From NCBI GenBank assembly GCA_030426805.1, contig JAUHXU010000001.1:1204861-1268860 (forward strand): a stretch of 64,000 nt of DNA, in the 5' to 3' direction. Made by a program: the position numbers and the translations under genes. Under the pieces are notes generated by a model. That model was not told the origin of the DNA. It did no database searches and worked only from the letters and a program-made list of their open reading frames with translations. The stretch is from a bacterium (GTDB lineage: Bacteria > Planctomycetota > JAFGQW01). This document shows positions 1-8,811 of the stretch, piece after piece. The stretch's first letter is position 1. Each line of letters begins with the position of its first letter.

Positions 1-342
1 GCCGTCGCGCTCGCGCAGGACCATCGTGCCGACGATGTCGGCCGGCATCAGGTCCGGCGTGAACTGGATGCGGGCGAAGTCGAGGTCGAGTGCGTCGGCG
101 AGCGTGCGGACGAGCAGCGTCTTCGCGAGGCCCGGCACGCCCTCGAGCAGCGCGTGTCCGTCGCACACGAGCGCGGCGATCACCCCGTCGACGACCGCGT
201 CCTGCCCGACGACGACGCGGTGCACCTCGTCGCGCAGGCGCTGGATCGTCTCGCGGAATCGGTCCGCCTCGTCGTGGGCGCCCGCGGCCCCGGTCGGTTG
301 CGGCCCCGTTGGTTGCGGCCCCGTTGGTTGCAACTGGTTCAT
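1..342 (-). CDS. MoxR-family AAA+ ATPase, N-terminal part (cut by window edge)
   Basis: The first 114 residues are visible. They begin MNQL, carry three QPTGP-type pentapeptides, then a helical stretch leading into VVVGQDAVVDGVIAAL and the Walker A loop GVPGLAKT, followed by FTPDLMPADIVG. This is the characteristic start of MoxR ATPases, which act as chaperone-like ATPases, usually beside von Willebrand-domain or membrane proteins. The ATG at 342 lies 4 nt after the stop of the upstream gene, so the genes are probably co-transcribed. The Walker B, sensor and arginine-finger parts lie outside the window. Family assignment is secure; the client protein is unknown. Confidence 0.93.
   Translation of the reverse strand, partial: MNQLQPTGPQPTGPQPTGAAGAHDEADRFRETIQRLRDEVHRVVVGQDAVVDGVIAALVCDGHALLEGVPGLAKTLLVRTLADALDLDFARIQFTPDLMPADIVGTMVLRERDG
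286..330 (-). repeat. 15-bp tandem repeat, three units, inside the MoxR gene
   Basis: Three consecutive 15-bp units encode QPTGP, QPTGP and QPTGA at residues 5-19 of the MoxR protein. The first two units are identical and the third differs at two synonymous or near-synonymous positions. The repeat sits in the unstructured N-terminal tail before the AAA+ core, where copy-number slippage would be tolerated in frame. Confidence 0.85.
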
Positions 343-346
343 CGGA

Positions 347-1876
347 TCAACTCCCTTCGTCGCCCGCGCCGCGTTCGCGACGCGCGCGCTCCACCTCGTG
401 GTGGAAACGGCTCAAGAATGTCTGGATCGTGCGGCGCACCGACGGGTCGACGCGCACCGGTGCGACCGGCGGCTCCGGCCGCGTTCGCGGCGCCACGGCC
501 GCCGCCGTGCGCGCCGCACCCGGCGACGCGACCGGTTCGACGCGCTCGTGCGTCACCTTCGTCGTGCCGGGGTTCAGCAACCCGCGCACGAAGTCCGGCA
601 CCGGCACACCGAGCACGAGCGATGCGGTGCCACGCGACTTCTTCTGCGGACTGGGTCCGCCGCGGCCGTCGCCCCCTTCGCCCGGTCCGCCGATCGAGAG
701 GTCGCGCGACGTCGCCGAACGGCGATCGCGAAGCTTCGGCTGCGTGCCGCTGCGCGCTTCCTCCTCTTCGATCTCCTCGTCGATGTCCTCTTCGGAGTCG
801 TTCTCGGGGAGCGGTTCGGTGTCGCCGCGATCGCGCTGCGACCACGGGCTGTCGATCGGGCTCATCGTGCCGCCCCCGGAGCCGGCTTGGCCGACCGTCG
901 CACCGGAGCGCTGCTGTTCGGGGCGCTTGCGCGGCAGCACCTTCGCATCGGCCGGGTCGCGCTTCGGCTTCTTCGGCGGCCGCGGCGGACGCTTCGGTTC
1001 GGGCTGGCCCTTGCCGGTATCGCCGGCGCTCGGGGTCCCCCGCGCCGACGACGCGCGACGCGCACGCCGGGCGCGACCGCTCTTGCCCTGCCCCATGCGG
1101 CCCGACGCCTTCTGCAGGTCGCCGCTCGACGACGGCGACGGCCGACGCACGCCACCGGTCCGCTCGGCGCGACGACTCAGCGGCGCCGCAGTCGGCTCGG
1201 GTCGGCGCGGCGCCGGACGTTGCGCCCGCGCACTCGCCGGCTCGGGCTCGTCGGCGCGCGGGGCGACCGGTGTCGCCGCGCCCGTCGCGACCCGCACCGG
1301 CGGGTTCGGTTCGGTCGCGCCGCTCGCGATCGGCAGATAGGTCGCGAGCACGAGCGCGAGTGCACCGACGTAGGCGCCGGCGTATTCCGCGATCGACGGC
1401 AGTCGACGGACCGGCGCTTCGGGTTCGAGGTCGCGCGCACGCTCGAGCGCGGCCGCACCGTCGGCGATCGCGGCGGCCTCGAACGCGCCGGCCGGACGCG
1501 CGGACAGATCGAGTGCGGCGGCGATGCGCCCGCGACTGCCGGCCGCGCGGTCGAGTCGCTCGGCCGCGTCGCGCACCGGGACGTCGCGCGCTCGTTCGTC
1601 GAGGATCGCCCGCACGAACGGCACCGCGGCGATCACGAGGACCAGGCCGAACACGACCCAACCGCCGAGCCACGGCTCGAGCCCGATCAGGCCGCACGCG
1701 ACGCGCCACACGAAGTAGGCGATTCCGAGAGTGAACAGCACGTGCAACCCGCGGGCGAGTCCGCGATCGATCGCCGCGACCATCCGCTGCTCGCAGTGGC
1801 GGTCGTGCGCACGACGCAATCCGTCGAGCAACGCGCGCCGCGCCTCGGCGACGTCGTACGGCGTGGAGTCGGCCAC
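347..1876 (-). CDS. Two-TM membrane protein with long charged tail, MoxR operon
   Basis: 509 residues from a GTG start, one nucleotide after the stop of the upstream gene. The N-terminal half has two hydrophobic segments (about residues 45-90), then an amphipathic region with the pattern AAERLDRAAGSRGRIAAALD, another hydrophobic segment near 160-185, and then a long Pro/Arg/Lys/Glu-rich low-complexity stretch (about 190-400). This resembles the large membrane proteins with helical tails (DUF4175-like) found next to MoxR ATPases in planctomycete and proteobacterial operons, but the family call is tentative. It is probably a membrane partner or client of the MoxR ATPase. A catalytic function is not evident. 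Confidence 0.8.
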   Translation of the reverse strand: MADSTPYDVAEARRALLDGLRRAHDRHCEQRMVAAIDRGLARGLHVLFTLGIAYFVWRVACGLIGLEPWLGGWVVFGLVLVIAAVPFVRAILDERARDVPVRDAAERLDRAAGSRGRIAAALDLSARPAGAFEAAAIADGAAALERARDLEPEAPVRRLPSIAEYAGAYVGALALVLATYLPIASGATEPNPPVRVATGAATPVAPRADEPEPASARAQRPAPRRPEPTAAPLSRRAERTGGVRRPSPSSSGDLQKASGRMGQGKSGRARRARRASSARGTPSAGDTGKGQPEPKRPPRPPKKPKRDPADAKVLPRKRPEQQRSGATVGQAGSGGGTMSPIDSPWSQRDRGDTEPLPENDSEEDIDEEIEEEEARSGTQPKLRDRRSATSRDLSIGGPGEGGDGRGGPSPQKKSRGTASLVLGVPVPDFVRGLLNPGTTKVTHERVEPVASPGAARTAAAVAPRTRPEPPVAPVRVDPSVRRTIQTFLSRFHHEVERARRERGAGDEGS

Positions 1877-1877
1877 G

Positions 1878-4274
1878 CTACTCGTCCTCTCGCGGCGCGC
1901 ACTCCCAGCGCGCGGCCTGCACGACCCGACCCGACGCGTCCTCGAGGAACGCGATCACCGCGAGTTGGCGTTCGGCGACCCGATCGGGGCGCATCGCAAA
2001 CGGCTGGTTCGTCCGGTCCTCGACGCCGTCGAGGTGCTCGTCGACGATATCGAGGATGTCGTCGAGCGAGACCGACCGCTCGATCGTGCGCGCGCCGTCG
2101 GTGGCGGCGACCGCGACGCCCCCGTCGCTGAGGTCGTGACGCGTCACCCAGCGATGCAGGACGATCCCGTTGCCGCCGGGAAAGAGCATCGTCCGCTCGG
2201 CGACGTAGGCGCGGAGCGTGACCGTTCGATCGGCCGGGCCCTCGATCGTCGCGGTCATTCGCACGACGCCCTTGTCCAGCGTGCCGTCGACACCGAGGCG
2301 CCACGGAGTCGACGACTCGAGGCGACGCTCGAGCACCATCCGCAACGTGGCGAAGCGCTCGGCCGCCTTGCTCGCCTGTCCGCCGAGGCGGTTCACCCGT
2401 TCGAATCCGTCGACGACGACGCTCGGCGTGCCGCGGATCTTCAGCGCCCGTGCGCGCGTGATCGCGGCGGGCACGACGAGCGGCTCGACCGCCGGCACCG
2501 GCAGGTGGTGCTGCAGCACGACGACCTCGGCGTCGCGGAAGTGTGCGTCGATGCCCTCGAACGCGAGGTCCGCCGCGGCGCACGGCTTGCAGTGCGCGCC
2601 GGTGAACAACTCGGCGAGCACCGTGCGCGTCGGGCGCTTTCCGTCGGGCGCCCGATACGTGCTCGCCGGGCCGAAGCCGGGGATGCGTCCCTCGAGCAAC
2701 CGCTCCATCGCCTCGGCGTCGTACGGCGAACGGTCGCCGGTCTCCTCGGCGAGGCGCTTGAGTCCGTCCATGCCCTCGGCGCCGGCCTCGGGCGTGATCG
2801 CCGCCATCAGGTAGCGCGACCACGCGCGCTTGAACGAGCGCTTGCGCTCCCAGAATCGGCCGAGGCGGAGGTTGATCATGCCGTCTCGCGGCAAGCCGAA
2901 CGCGGCCGACAGCAGGTGGCGGTGCGCTTCCTTGAGCTTGCCGTCTTCGAGGAATCGCGCGCCGAGTTCGCTGCGCGTCTTGTGGATCACGTCGGGATCC
3001 TCGTCGAAGCGCGCGTTCTGCACCGCGAGTTCGATCGCCTTCGAGCGGCTGATCGCGTAGACGTCGTCCCGCTCGGCCGCCATCTTCTGCAGGAACTCGA
3101 GCAGCATTCGCGTGCGGCGCTTCGCCGGCGTCGTCGCCGCGTAGACCGAGAGCGCCTTCTCGACGCGTTCCTTATCGAGCGGCGCCTCGTGAATGCGCAG
3201 CGACAACAGCGTGCGGCCGGCCTCCATCGCGAGGCGATGCGCCTTGTGCTTGTCGAGCCACTTCTCGATCGCCGCACCGTCGCGTTTCGCCAGCGCCGCG
3301 AAGATCGCGCGCTCGACGACCGGCTTCTTCGCCGGGCGTACGCGCTCGAGTTCGAGCACCGAGCGGAACGGATCGAACGTCGCGACAAAGTGGTCGAGGA
3401 AGTTCGCGCCGACGAGCGCGGCGGGTCGCCCCGGGAACTCGCCGGGCGCATCGCCCGGGCGCAGCGCGACGTGTCCGGCGACGTCGATCGTCGCACCCTC
3501 GGCGCCGATCGCCGCCTTCGCGACGTCGCCCGACGGATGACCGAGTCGTTCGGCCACCGCGCGGTCGATCCACGTGTCGGCCTCCATCGTCGAGACCGCG
3601 GCGAGGATCGGCGCGTCGTTGCCGACGTCCATCGCGACCGTCCAGGCGCCGTTGCGGACGTTGCACGGCACGGTCACGTAGGGCGTGGGCGCGGCGGGCT
3701 GGGCATCCGCGTTCGGCGCGCCTTCGGTGGCCGGCTCGTCGACGCGGCGCTCGAGCAGGGTCAGGCGACGCCCGGCCAGGTCGAGCCGCAGGCGGTGCTT
3801 GCCGAACGCACGCGACCCGGCGATGCCGACGACCGGGATCTCGCTCAGTTCGGTCGCGTACTCGCCGGTCAGGTAGCTGATGTCACCGTCTCCGCCGAAA
3901 TCCGGCGCGAGGTCGCGCGCGGTCCAGTCGCCGAACGCGACGTCGACCGTGGACTCGCGGTTCATCCCGAGCAGCCGCGCGGTCCGCGGGTGCAGGGTCA
4001 TCTCGATCGGGCGGCCGATGTCGAGGCGCAGGTGCGCCGGGATCTTCGTCTCGCCGTGCACGAGCGTCACGCGCACGAACGGTCGGCCGGCGATGATCGT
4101 CAGCGCGATCGACGGCGCCTCCGGCCCCGGGACGACGGCGTCCGGAGGCGACGGCTCCGCCTCGGGGGCCGGATCGGGGACGGGCGGGCGATCGGGACGC
4201 TGCGCGACGGCCATACCGACGAACAGCGTCAGGAACGCGATGAGAGCGACTCCACGGAACGGCGCGCGATACAC
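1878..4274 (-). CDS. Secreted retropepsin-like / TPR-like / thioredoxin-fold fusion protein
   Basis: 798 residues with the GTG at 4274, chosen because it gives a clean signal peptide (hydrophobic VALIAFLTLFVGMAVA) and has GAAAGGG-like SD sequence about 10 nt upstream; an ATG at 4328 would add 18 residues ahead of it. Two aspartyl-protease-like halves follow. Each keeps the Asp-x-Gly of the retropepsin motif (D85-I-G and D216-V-G, with the usual Thr/Ser replaced) and ends in a VGANFLDHF-type strand. The middle is helical and repeat-like. Near residue 550 a thioredoxin fold starts, with CKPC at 562-565. It is the first gene of the MoxR operon. Thiol redox activity is plausible; peptidase activity is uncertain because of the Thr replacements. 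Confidence 0.85.
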   Translation of the reverse strand: MYRAPFRGVALIAFLTLFVGMAVAQRPDRPPVPDPAPEAEPSPPDAVVPGPEAPSIALTIIAGRPFVRVTLVHGETKIPAHLRLDIGRPIEMTLHPRTARLLGMNRESTVDVAFGDWTARDLAPDFGGDGDISYLTGEYATELSEIPVVGIAGSRAFGKHRLRLDLAGRRLTLLERRVDEPATEGAPNADAQPAAPTPYVTVPCNVRNGAWTVAMDVGNDAPILAAVSTMEADTWIDRAVAERLGHPSGDVAKAAIGAEGATIDVAGHVALRPGDAPGEFPGRPAALVGANFLDHFVATFDPFRSVLELERVRPAKKPVVERAIFAALAKRDGAAIEKWLDKHKAHRLAMEAGRTLLSLRIHEAPLDKERVEKALSVYAATTPAKRRTRMLLEFLQKMAAERDDVYAISRSKAIELAVQNARFDEDPDVIHKTRSELGARFLEDGKLKEAHRHLLSAAFGLPRDGMINLRLGRFWERKRSFKRAWSRYLMAAITPEAGAEGMDGLKRLAEETGDRSPYDAEAMERLLEGRIPGFGPASTYRAPDGKRPTRTVLAELFTGAHCKPCAAADLAFEGIDAHFRDAEVVVLQHHLPVPAVEPLVVPAAITRARALKIRGTPSVVVDGFERVNRLGGQASKAAERFATLRMVLERRLESSTPWRLGVDGTLDKGVVRMTATIEGPADRTVTLRAYVAERTMLFPGGNGIVLHRWVTRHDLSDGGVAVAATDGARTIERSVSLDDILDIVDEHLDGVEDRTNQPFAMRPDRVAERQLAVIAFLEDASGRVVQAARWECAPREDE

Positions 4275-4459
4275 GGTGTGCGGGCCCTTTCGGCGCAGGC
4301 GTCGATGAATCTCCCCGGCGGCGATCATACGCGAGGGCCGCGATGGTGACAACGCCGCCCGGCCTGGACAGCCGCCGACGCGTATGTGACGATTGCCCGC
4401 CGTTCCCGACCGATCCCCGCGGCGACCGCGCGCCGCGTCCTCCGAGAGACCGCGCCACG

Positions 4460-5740
4460 ATGAATCCGCTCCGCTCCCATCGCCTCGCCGCGCTCGCGCT
4501 CCTCGTCGCCGTGTGCACGATCGGCTCGCCCGGCGTGCAATCCACCGGTGCGCAGTCGTTCGGCGACCTCCTCGTCGCCGACGGCAGCACGATCAGCCAG
4601 GGTGTCGTGCTCCGGCGCGACGCCGGCGGCACGGTCACGACGTGGTTCCGCGGCCTGTCCGGCTACTTTCCGAACTGGATCACGATGGCCGGCGACAACG
4701 AACGCGTCACCGTCGCGCTCGCCGACAGCACCCAGTTCATCACCGGCGCGCACACGCTCGTCACGCCCGCCGGCGTCGTGTCGACCGTCCAGTTCTATTC
4801 GTCCTCGCTCGGGTTCCCGAACGGCCAGGCGCGCGACGGCGACGGTTCGACCTACAGTGCCCACCAGTCCGGCCTGTTGACGCGATACGACCCGCTGCTG
4901 CAGTCGTTCGGGACCGTCGGGATCGCCGGCCCCGCGCTCAACGCGATCGCGATCGACCGCGAGCGCGCGCGCGTCCTCGGCGTGGTCTTTCCGTCATCGA
5001 CACCGTTTCCCGGCTCGATCGTCCGCTATTCGCCGGCCAACGGCTCGATGACGACGCTGCTCTCCCAGAGCACCCTGATTTCGCAACCGACCGGCATCGC
5101 GGTCGATCCGAAGTCCGGCGACCTCGTCGTGGCACGGCTCGACGCGCCGGGGCTCCTGCGCTTCGATCCGATCCGCCGCACGCTCCAGACCCTCAACACG
5201 ATGGCCGGCCTCAACGGCCTCGTCGTGTCGACACGCAACACGTTTCTCGTGCCGGCGGGGCCGAGTGTGATCGAGTTCGCGACCGACGGAACCGTGCTCA
5301 ACACGTTCGCGTTCCCCGGCAAGGCGATCTCGAGCGTGCTCGAATACGGCAGCCGGCGGATCGCGCCATCGGGCACGGGGCTCCCGGGCACCGTGCACAC
5401 GATCGCGGTGACGGCGCCGGCGACCGACGCGAATCGCTCCTACTACCTCGGCGCGAGCCTCGGCGTGCGCCCCCCGATCGCGACGTTCGGTGGTGAACCG
5501 CTGAACCTCGCGGCCGACACGCTGCTCGCACTGTCGATCGGCGGAGGGCTGCCGGGCGTGTTCCAGCGGTTCGCCGGCGTCCTCGACGCCAGCGGGCACG
5601 CGACCGCCGCGATCGCGATCCCCGCGTCGCTGCCCGCCGGCCTCGACCTGCCGATCCACGTCGGCGGCATCGTCGCCGACCCGGCCGCGCCCAACGGCGT
5701 GAGCACCGTGCTCACGTCGTCGACGTTCGCGATCCGCTGA
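4460..5740 (+). CDS. Secreted beta-propeller protein with shared C-terminal module
   Basis: 426 residues from the ATG at 4460, which begins a good signal peptide (LAALALLVAVCTIGSPGVQSTGAQ). The body is built of repeated strand-rich units resembling NHL/YncE-type propeller blades, with phrases such as GIAVDPKSGDLVVARL and YSPANGSMTTLL. From about residue 305 the ~110-residue C-terminal module shared with eight other proteins here begins (ASLGVRPPI, LNLAADTLLALSIGGGLPGV, FAGVLDASGHATAAIAIP). No catalytic motif is visible. It is divergent from the MoxR operon, with 185 bp between the two starts. Ligand and role are unknown; extracellular or cell-surface location is inferred. Confidence 0.88.
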   Translation: MNPLRSHRLAALALLVAVCTIGSPGVQSTGAQSFGDLLVADGSTISQGVVLRRDAGGTVTTWFRGLSGYFPNWITMAGDNERVTVALADSTQFITGAHTLVTPAGVVSTVQFYSSSLGFPNGQARDGDGSTYSAHQSGLLTRYDPLLQSFGTVGIAGPALNAIAIDRERARVLGVVFPSSTPFPGSIVRYSPANGSMTTLLSQSTLISQPTGIAVDPKSGDLVVARLDAPGLLRFDPIRRTLQTLNTMAGLNGLVVSTRNTFLVPAGPSVIEFATDGTVLNTFAFPGKAISSVLEYGSRRIAPSGTGLPGTVHTIAVTAPATDANRSYYLGASLGVRPPIATFGGEPLNLAADTLLALSIGGGLPGVFQRFAGVLDASGHATAAIAIPASLPAGLDLPIHVGGIVADPAAPNGVSTVLTSSTFAIR

Positions 5741-5760
5741 CGCGGACGCGCGCCGCCGCG

Positions 5761-8205
5761 ATGCGATCGCTCCTCGCGCTCGTCCTGCTCGTCGCCACGC
5801 CGGGCGTCCTGCTCGACGGCGTGTGGCTGCGCGGCGAGACGCCGTATGCGGTGGGCGCGCTCGAGACGACGCTGCCGTGGAATCGGATCGGTGACGACGA
5901 CGTGCGCGTCGTCAATCCACTGACGAGCGACGCGATCCTGCAGTTCCTCCCGTGGGACATCACGCTGCGCCGCGAGTGGCGCGGCGTCGCGCCGCCGGCG
6001 TGGAACCCGTATGAATCGACCGGCGCGCCGTTGGCGGCCAACCCGCAGGCGCGCACGCTCGATCCGATCCGCCTCGCATCGCTGCCGTGGGATGCGCGAC
6101 GAGCACCCGGGATCCGGATCTGGATCGCGCTCGTGATCGCCGGCTGGTCGATGTACGGCCTCGGTCGCCATCTCGGCGCCGGGATCGCCGCGTCGCTGCT
6201 CGGCGGGCTCGCGTGGCAACTCGGCGGCTACGTCGTGCCGTGGTTCGAGCACCCGACCGGCACGGTCGCGGCCTACCTGCCCGCGATCGTGTGGGCCGGT
6301 GCCGCGTGGCTCCGCGGCGGGCGTGCACGCGCGTTCGCGGGACTCGCGGTGCTCTACGCGCTGCAGTTCTACGCCGGCCACCCCGAGACGACGCTGCACC
6401 TGACGACCGTCGCGGGCCTCTTCTGGCTCGTGCGCGGCGTGCGCGCGGGCGTTCGCCGCTGGGCGGGACTCGCCGGCGGGCTCGTCACCGGCGGTCTGCT
6501 CGCCGCGCCGGTGCTCGTGCCGTTTCTCGAATACCTGGTTCGCAGCGACGCGCTCGCGTCGCGCGCCGGACACGCGCTGATCCCGCTCAACGAGCCGGCC
6601 GCGGCCGCGACGTTCCTCGTGCCGGGTCTGTTCGGTTCGCCGATCGACCGCACGTGGTCGCTCGACGTCGACGCGATCACGACGCTCGCCTACATCGGCC
6701 TCGTGCCGTGGCTGCTCGCACCGCTGGCGTTCGTCCGGGGCCACCGCGCGAGCGCGTTCGGCGCGGTCGTCGTCGGGCTCGTGTGCGGCGCGATCGCCTA
6801 CGGCGCGCCCGGTGCCGCGTGGCTGATGGAGCGCCTCCCCGGCTTCTCGGTCGCGCCGAACGCGCGGCTCGTGCTCGGGGTCGCGTTCGGCGGCGCGGTG
6901 CTCGGCACGCTAGGCCTCGATGCGCTCGGCCGCATGCGGGTCGCGGCCCGGTGGCAGCGACAGTCGATTCGGCTCGGGCGATGGGCGCTCGTCGCGCTCC
7001 TCGTGCTCGACCTCCGGATCGCGTGGGGCGACTTCCACCCGACCGCCCCCCCGTCGCGCGTGCTGCCGCCGACCGAACTGACCGACACGCTGTTCGACCA
7101 CACGCCGACCGGCGGTCGCGTGCTGTCGATCGCCCCGCCGGGCGACGTCGTGGTGCTGCCGCCGAACGTGTCGCAGGCCTTCGGCTTCGGCGACGTGAAG
7201 CACTACGACGCGCTCGGCATCCCCGCGGTCGAACGCGCGGTGCTCGGCGCGCTCTACAGTGCACGGGCCGCCGGCCTCGCCAGCGACTTCCTCGGCATCT
7301 TCGGCGCGGCGTGGACCGCGTTGCCGGTCCCGCCGTCGCGCTTCGCGACCGCGGCGGTGGTCGCGCCCGACGCGCCCCACATCGTGTTCTTCCCGGACGC
7401 GCCGATGCCGGTCGCGATCGACGTGCTGTCGGCGACGCTCGCGAATGCCCCCCTCGACGACGGCGCGATCGTCGGCGAAGTCGCGGTGCTCGACGAGAAC
7501 GAACGGCCGCACCGCTTCCCGCTACGGCTCGGGATCGAGAGCGGCCGCGCCGACGAACCGACGTCGCCGCGCGCCGCGGAGACGATTCGCGGACGGAAAC
7601 GCGGCACCGTGCAGCGTCGGGCGATCTACAGCGCGCGCTTCGCGTGGGACTCGACGTGGGGTCGGCCGCGTGCCGCGCGCGTCACCGCGAACGGGCACCC
7701 CCTGCGGATCGACGGGGTCGGCTTCGTCGACGCGACCGGCCGGAGCACGCTCCAGCCGGGTCCCGACGCGCGCGAGATCGACGGGGTGTGGATCGCTCGA
7801 CACCGAAGCGCGTGGCCGCGTGCGTTCACGCTCCCGAGTGCCCCCCCGGCGACGATCGACGGCGCCCGCGGCCTCCGGCCGCAGGTGCGGGCCGCGACGA
7901 TCGAGCACTACGGCACCGACGAGGTCCGGATGCGCGTCGACGCCCGCGACGGCGACTGGCTCGTGCTGACCGACACGCACTACCCCGGGTGGCAGGCCAC
8001 GCTCGTACGCGACGGGGTCGAGTCGACGGTGCCGATCGAGCCGGCGTTCGGGATCTTCCGCGGCGTCGCGCTCGGCGCGCCGGGACCGGTCACGGTGCGG
8101 ATGACCTACCGGCCGTGGTCCGTGCGAATCGGCTGGGCACTCGCGCTCGTCGGCATCGCGGTGCTCGCGTTCACCGGGATCCGCGCGCGATCCGGCGGCG
8201 GATGA
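5761..8205 (+). CDS. YfhO-family polytopic membrane protein
   Basis: 814 residues. An N-terminal hydrophobic segment is followed by an extracytoplasmic loop with WNPYESTGAPLAANPQ (about residues 80-97), close to the first-loop motif of YfhO proteins and GT-C glycosyltransferases. About ten membrane spans follow up to about residue 435, then a large extracytoplasmic domain containing DTHYPGWQATL near 737, which is the typical YfhO C-terminal signature, and a last membrane span near 788-806. YfhO proteins are implicated in glycosylating cell-wall polymers or proteins. The gene starts 20 nt after the propeller gene, so co-expression is possible. Its 3' end overlaps the convergent gene by 35 bp. 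Confidence 0.9.
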   Translation: MRSLLALVLLVATPGVLLDGVWLRGETPYAVGALETTLPWNRIGDDDVRVVNPLTSDAILQFLPWDITLRREWRGVAPPAWNPYESTGAPLAANPQARTLDPIRLASLPWDARRAPGIRIWIALVIAGWSMYGLGRHLGAGIAASLLGGLAWQLGGYVVPWFEHPTGTVAAYLPAIVWAGAAWLRGGRARAFAGLAVLYALQFYAGHPETTLHLTTVAGLFWLVRGVRAGVRRWAGLAGGLVTGGLLAAPVLVPFLEYLVRSDALASRAGHALIPLNEPAAAATFLVPGLFGSPIDRTWSLDVDAITTLAYIGLVPWLLAPLAFVRGHRASAFGAVVVGLVCGAIAYGAPGAAWLMERLPGFSVAPNARLVLGVAFGGAVLGTLGLDALGRMRVAARWQRQSIRLGRWALVALLVLDLRIAWGDFHPTAPPSRVLPPTELTDTLFDHTPTGGRVLSIAPPGDVVVLPPNVSQAFGFGDVKHYDALGIPAVERAVLGALYSARAAGLASDFLGIFGAAWTALPVPPSRFATAAVVAPDAPHIVFFPDAPMPVAIDVLSATLANAPLDDGAIVGEVAVLDENERPHRFPLRLGIESGRADEPTSPRAAETIRGRKRGTVQRRAIYSARFAWDSTWGRPRAARVTANGHPLRIDGVGFVDATGRSTLQPGPDAREIDGVWIARHRSAWPRAFTLPSAPPATIDGARGLRPQVRAATIEHYGTDEVRMRVDARDGDWLVLTDTHYPGWQATLVRDGVESTVPIEPAFGIFRGVALGAPGPVTVRMTYRPWSVRIGWALALVGIAVLAFTGIRARSGGG

Positions 8206-8761
8206 TCCACGCGGTCGCGAGGACCGCGACGCCGCCGGCCCCGACGAGCCACGGCACCGCCACCCGGAGCGGATCGACGACGATCGACGCGCGGTCGAGG
8301 GCGCCGTCGACCGACTCGCCGTCGAGGCCGACCGACGACGAGCCACTCGGCGTGCCCTGCGGCCCGTCGTAGCGCGGGATCGCGACGCGCCCCCCGTCGG
8401 CGCGCACGTCGACGGTCAGGTGGACGAACCACGGCCGCTCGCGCAGCGCATCGGCGATCCGTGCGCCGACGATCGTGCCCCGCGGCGATCGGTCGCGCTG
8501 CTTCGCGACGAGCGTGCGCACCGGGCGCTCGCCGTTGATCGTCAGCGTCTCGAGCGCGAGCGCCTGCGCGTCGGGATCCCCGTCGAATACGAACAGGACG
8601 GTCGCCGGCGCGACGGACGCGTGCACGCCGTCGGGCGGCGCGAGGTCGAGCCACGCCTCGACCCGGTACCGGCCGTCACCGTGGGCACGGACGTCGACCT
8701 CGCGGCGCACGAGGCGCCATTTCGGTTCCGCCGGCGGGTCGGTCTGAGTAAGATCGGTCAC
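8171..8761 (-). CDS. C-terminally membrane-anchored protein of unknown function
   Basis: 196 residues from a GTG at 8761. This start avoids overlapping the divergent gene at 8812; an upstream start at 8824 would overlap it. There is no N-terminal signal. The central part is strand-rich (VDVRAHGDGRYRVEAWLDLA, TVLFVFDGDPDAQALALETL), and a single hydrophobic segment near residues 167-187 is followed by a basic tail, so it is probably tail-anchored. I do not recognise a family. The last 35 bp overlap the 3' end of the YfhO gene convergently. Confidence 0.7.
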   Translation of the reverse strand: MTDLTQTDPPAEPKWRLVRREVDVRAHGDGRYRVEAWLDLAPPDGVHASVAPATVLFVFDGDPDAQALALETLTINGERPVRTLVAKQRDRSPRGTIVGARIADALRERPWFVHLTVDVRADGGRVAIPRYDGPQGTPSGSSSVGLDGESVDGALDRASIVVDPLRVAVPWLVGAGGVAVLATAWIIRRRIARGSR

Positions 8762-8811
8762 GCCACGGAGTCTACCAGGGAACGGAACCCGCAGCAGCGG
8801 AAGCGCGACGC

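Noticed and set aside
1731-4349. Very long open frame on the strand opposite the retropepsin-like/thioredoxin gene
   Set aside because: It is an antisense shadow typical of GC-rich DNA; it is rich in Arg, Ala and Asp, has no signal, no motif and no SD, and the minus-strand gene has all three.
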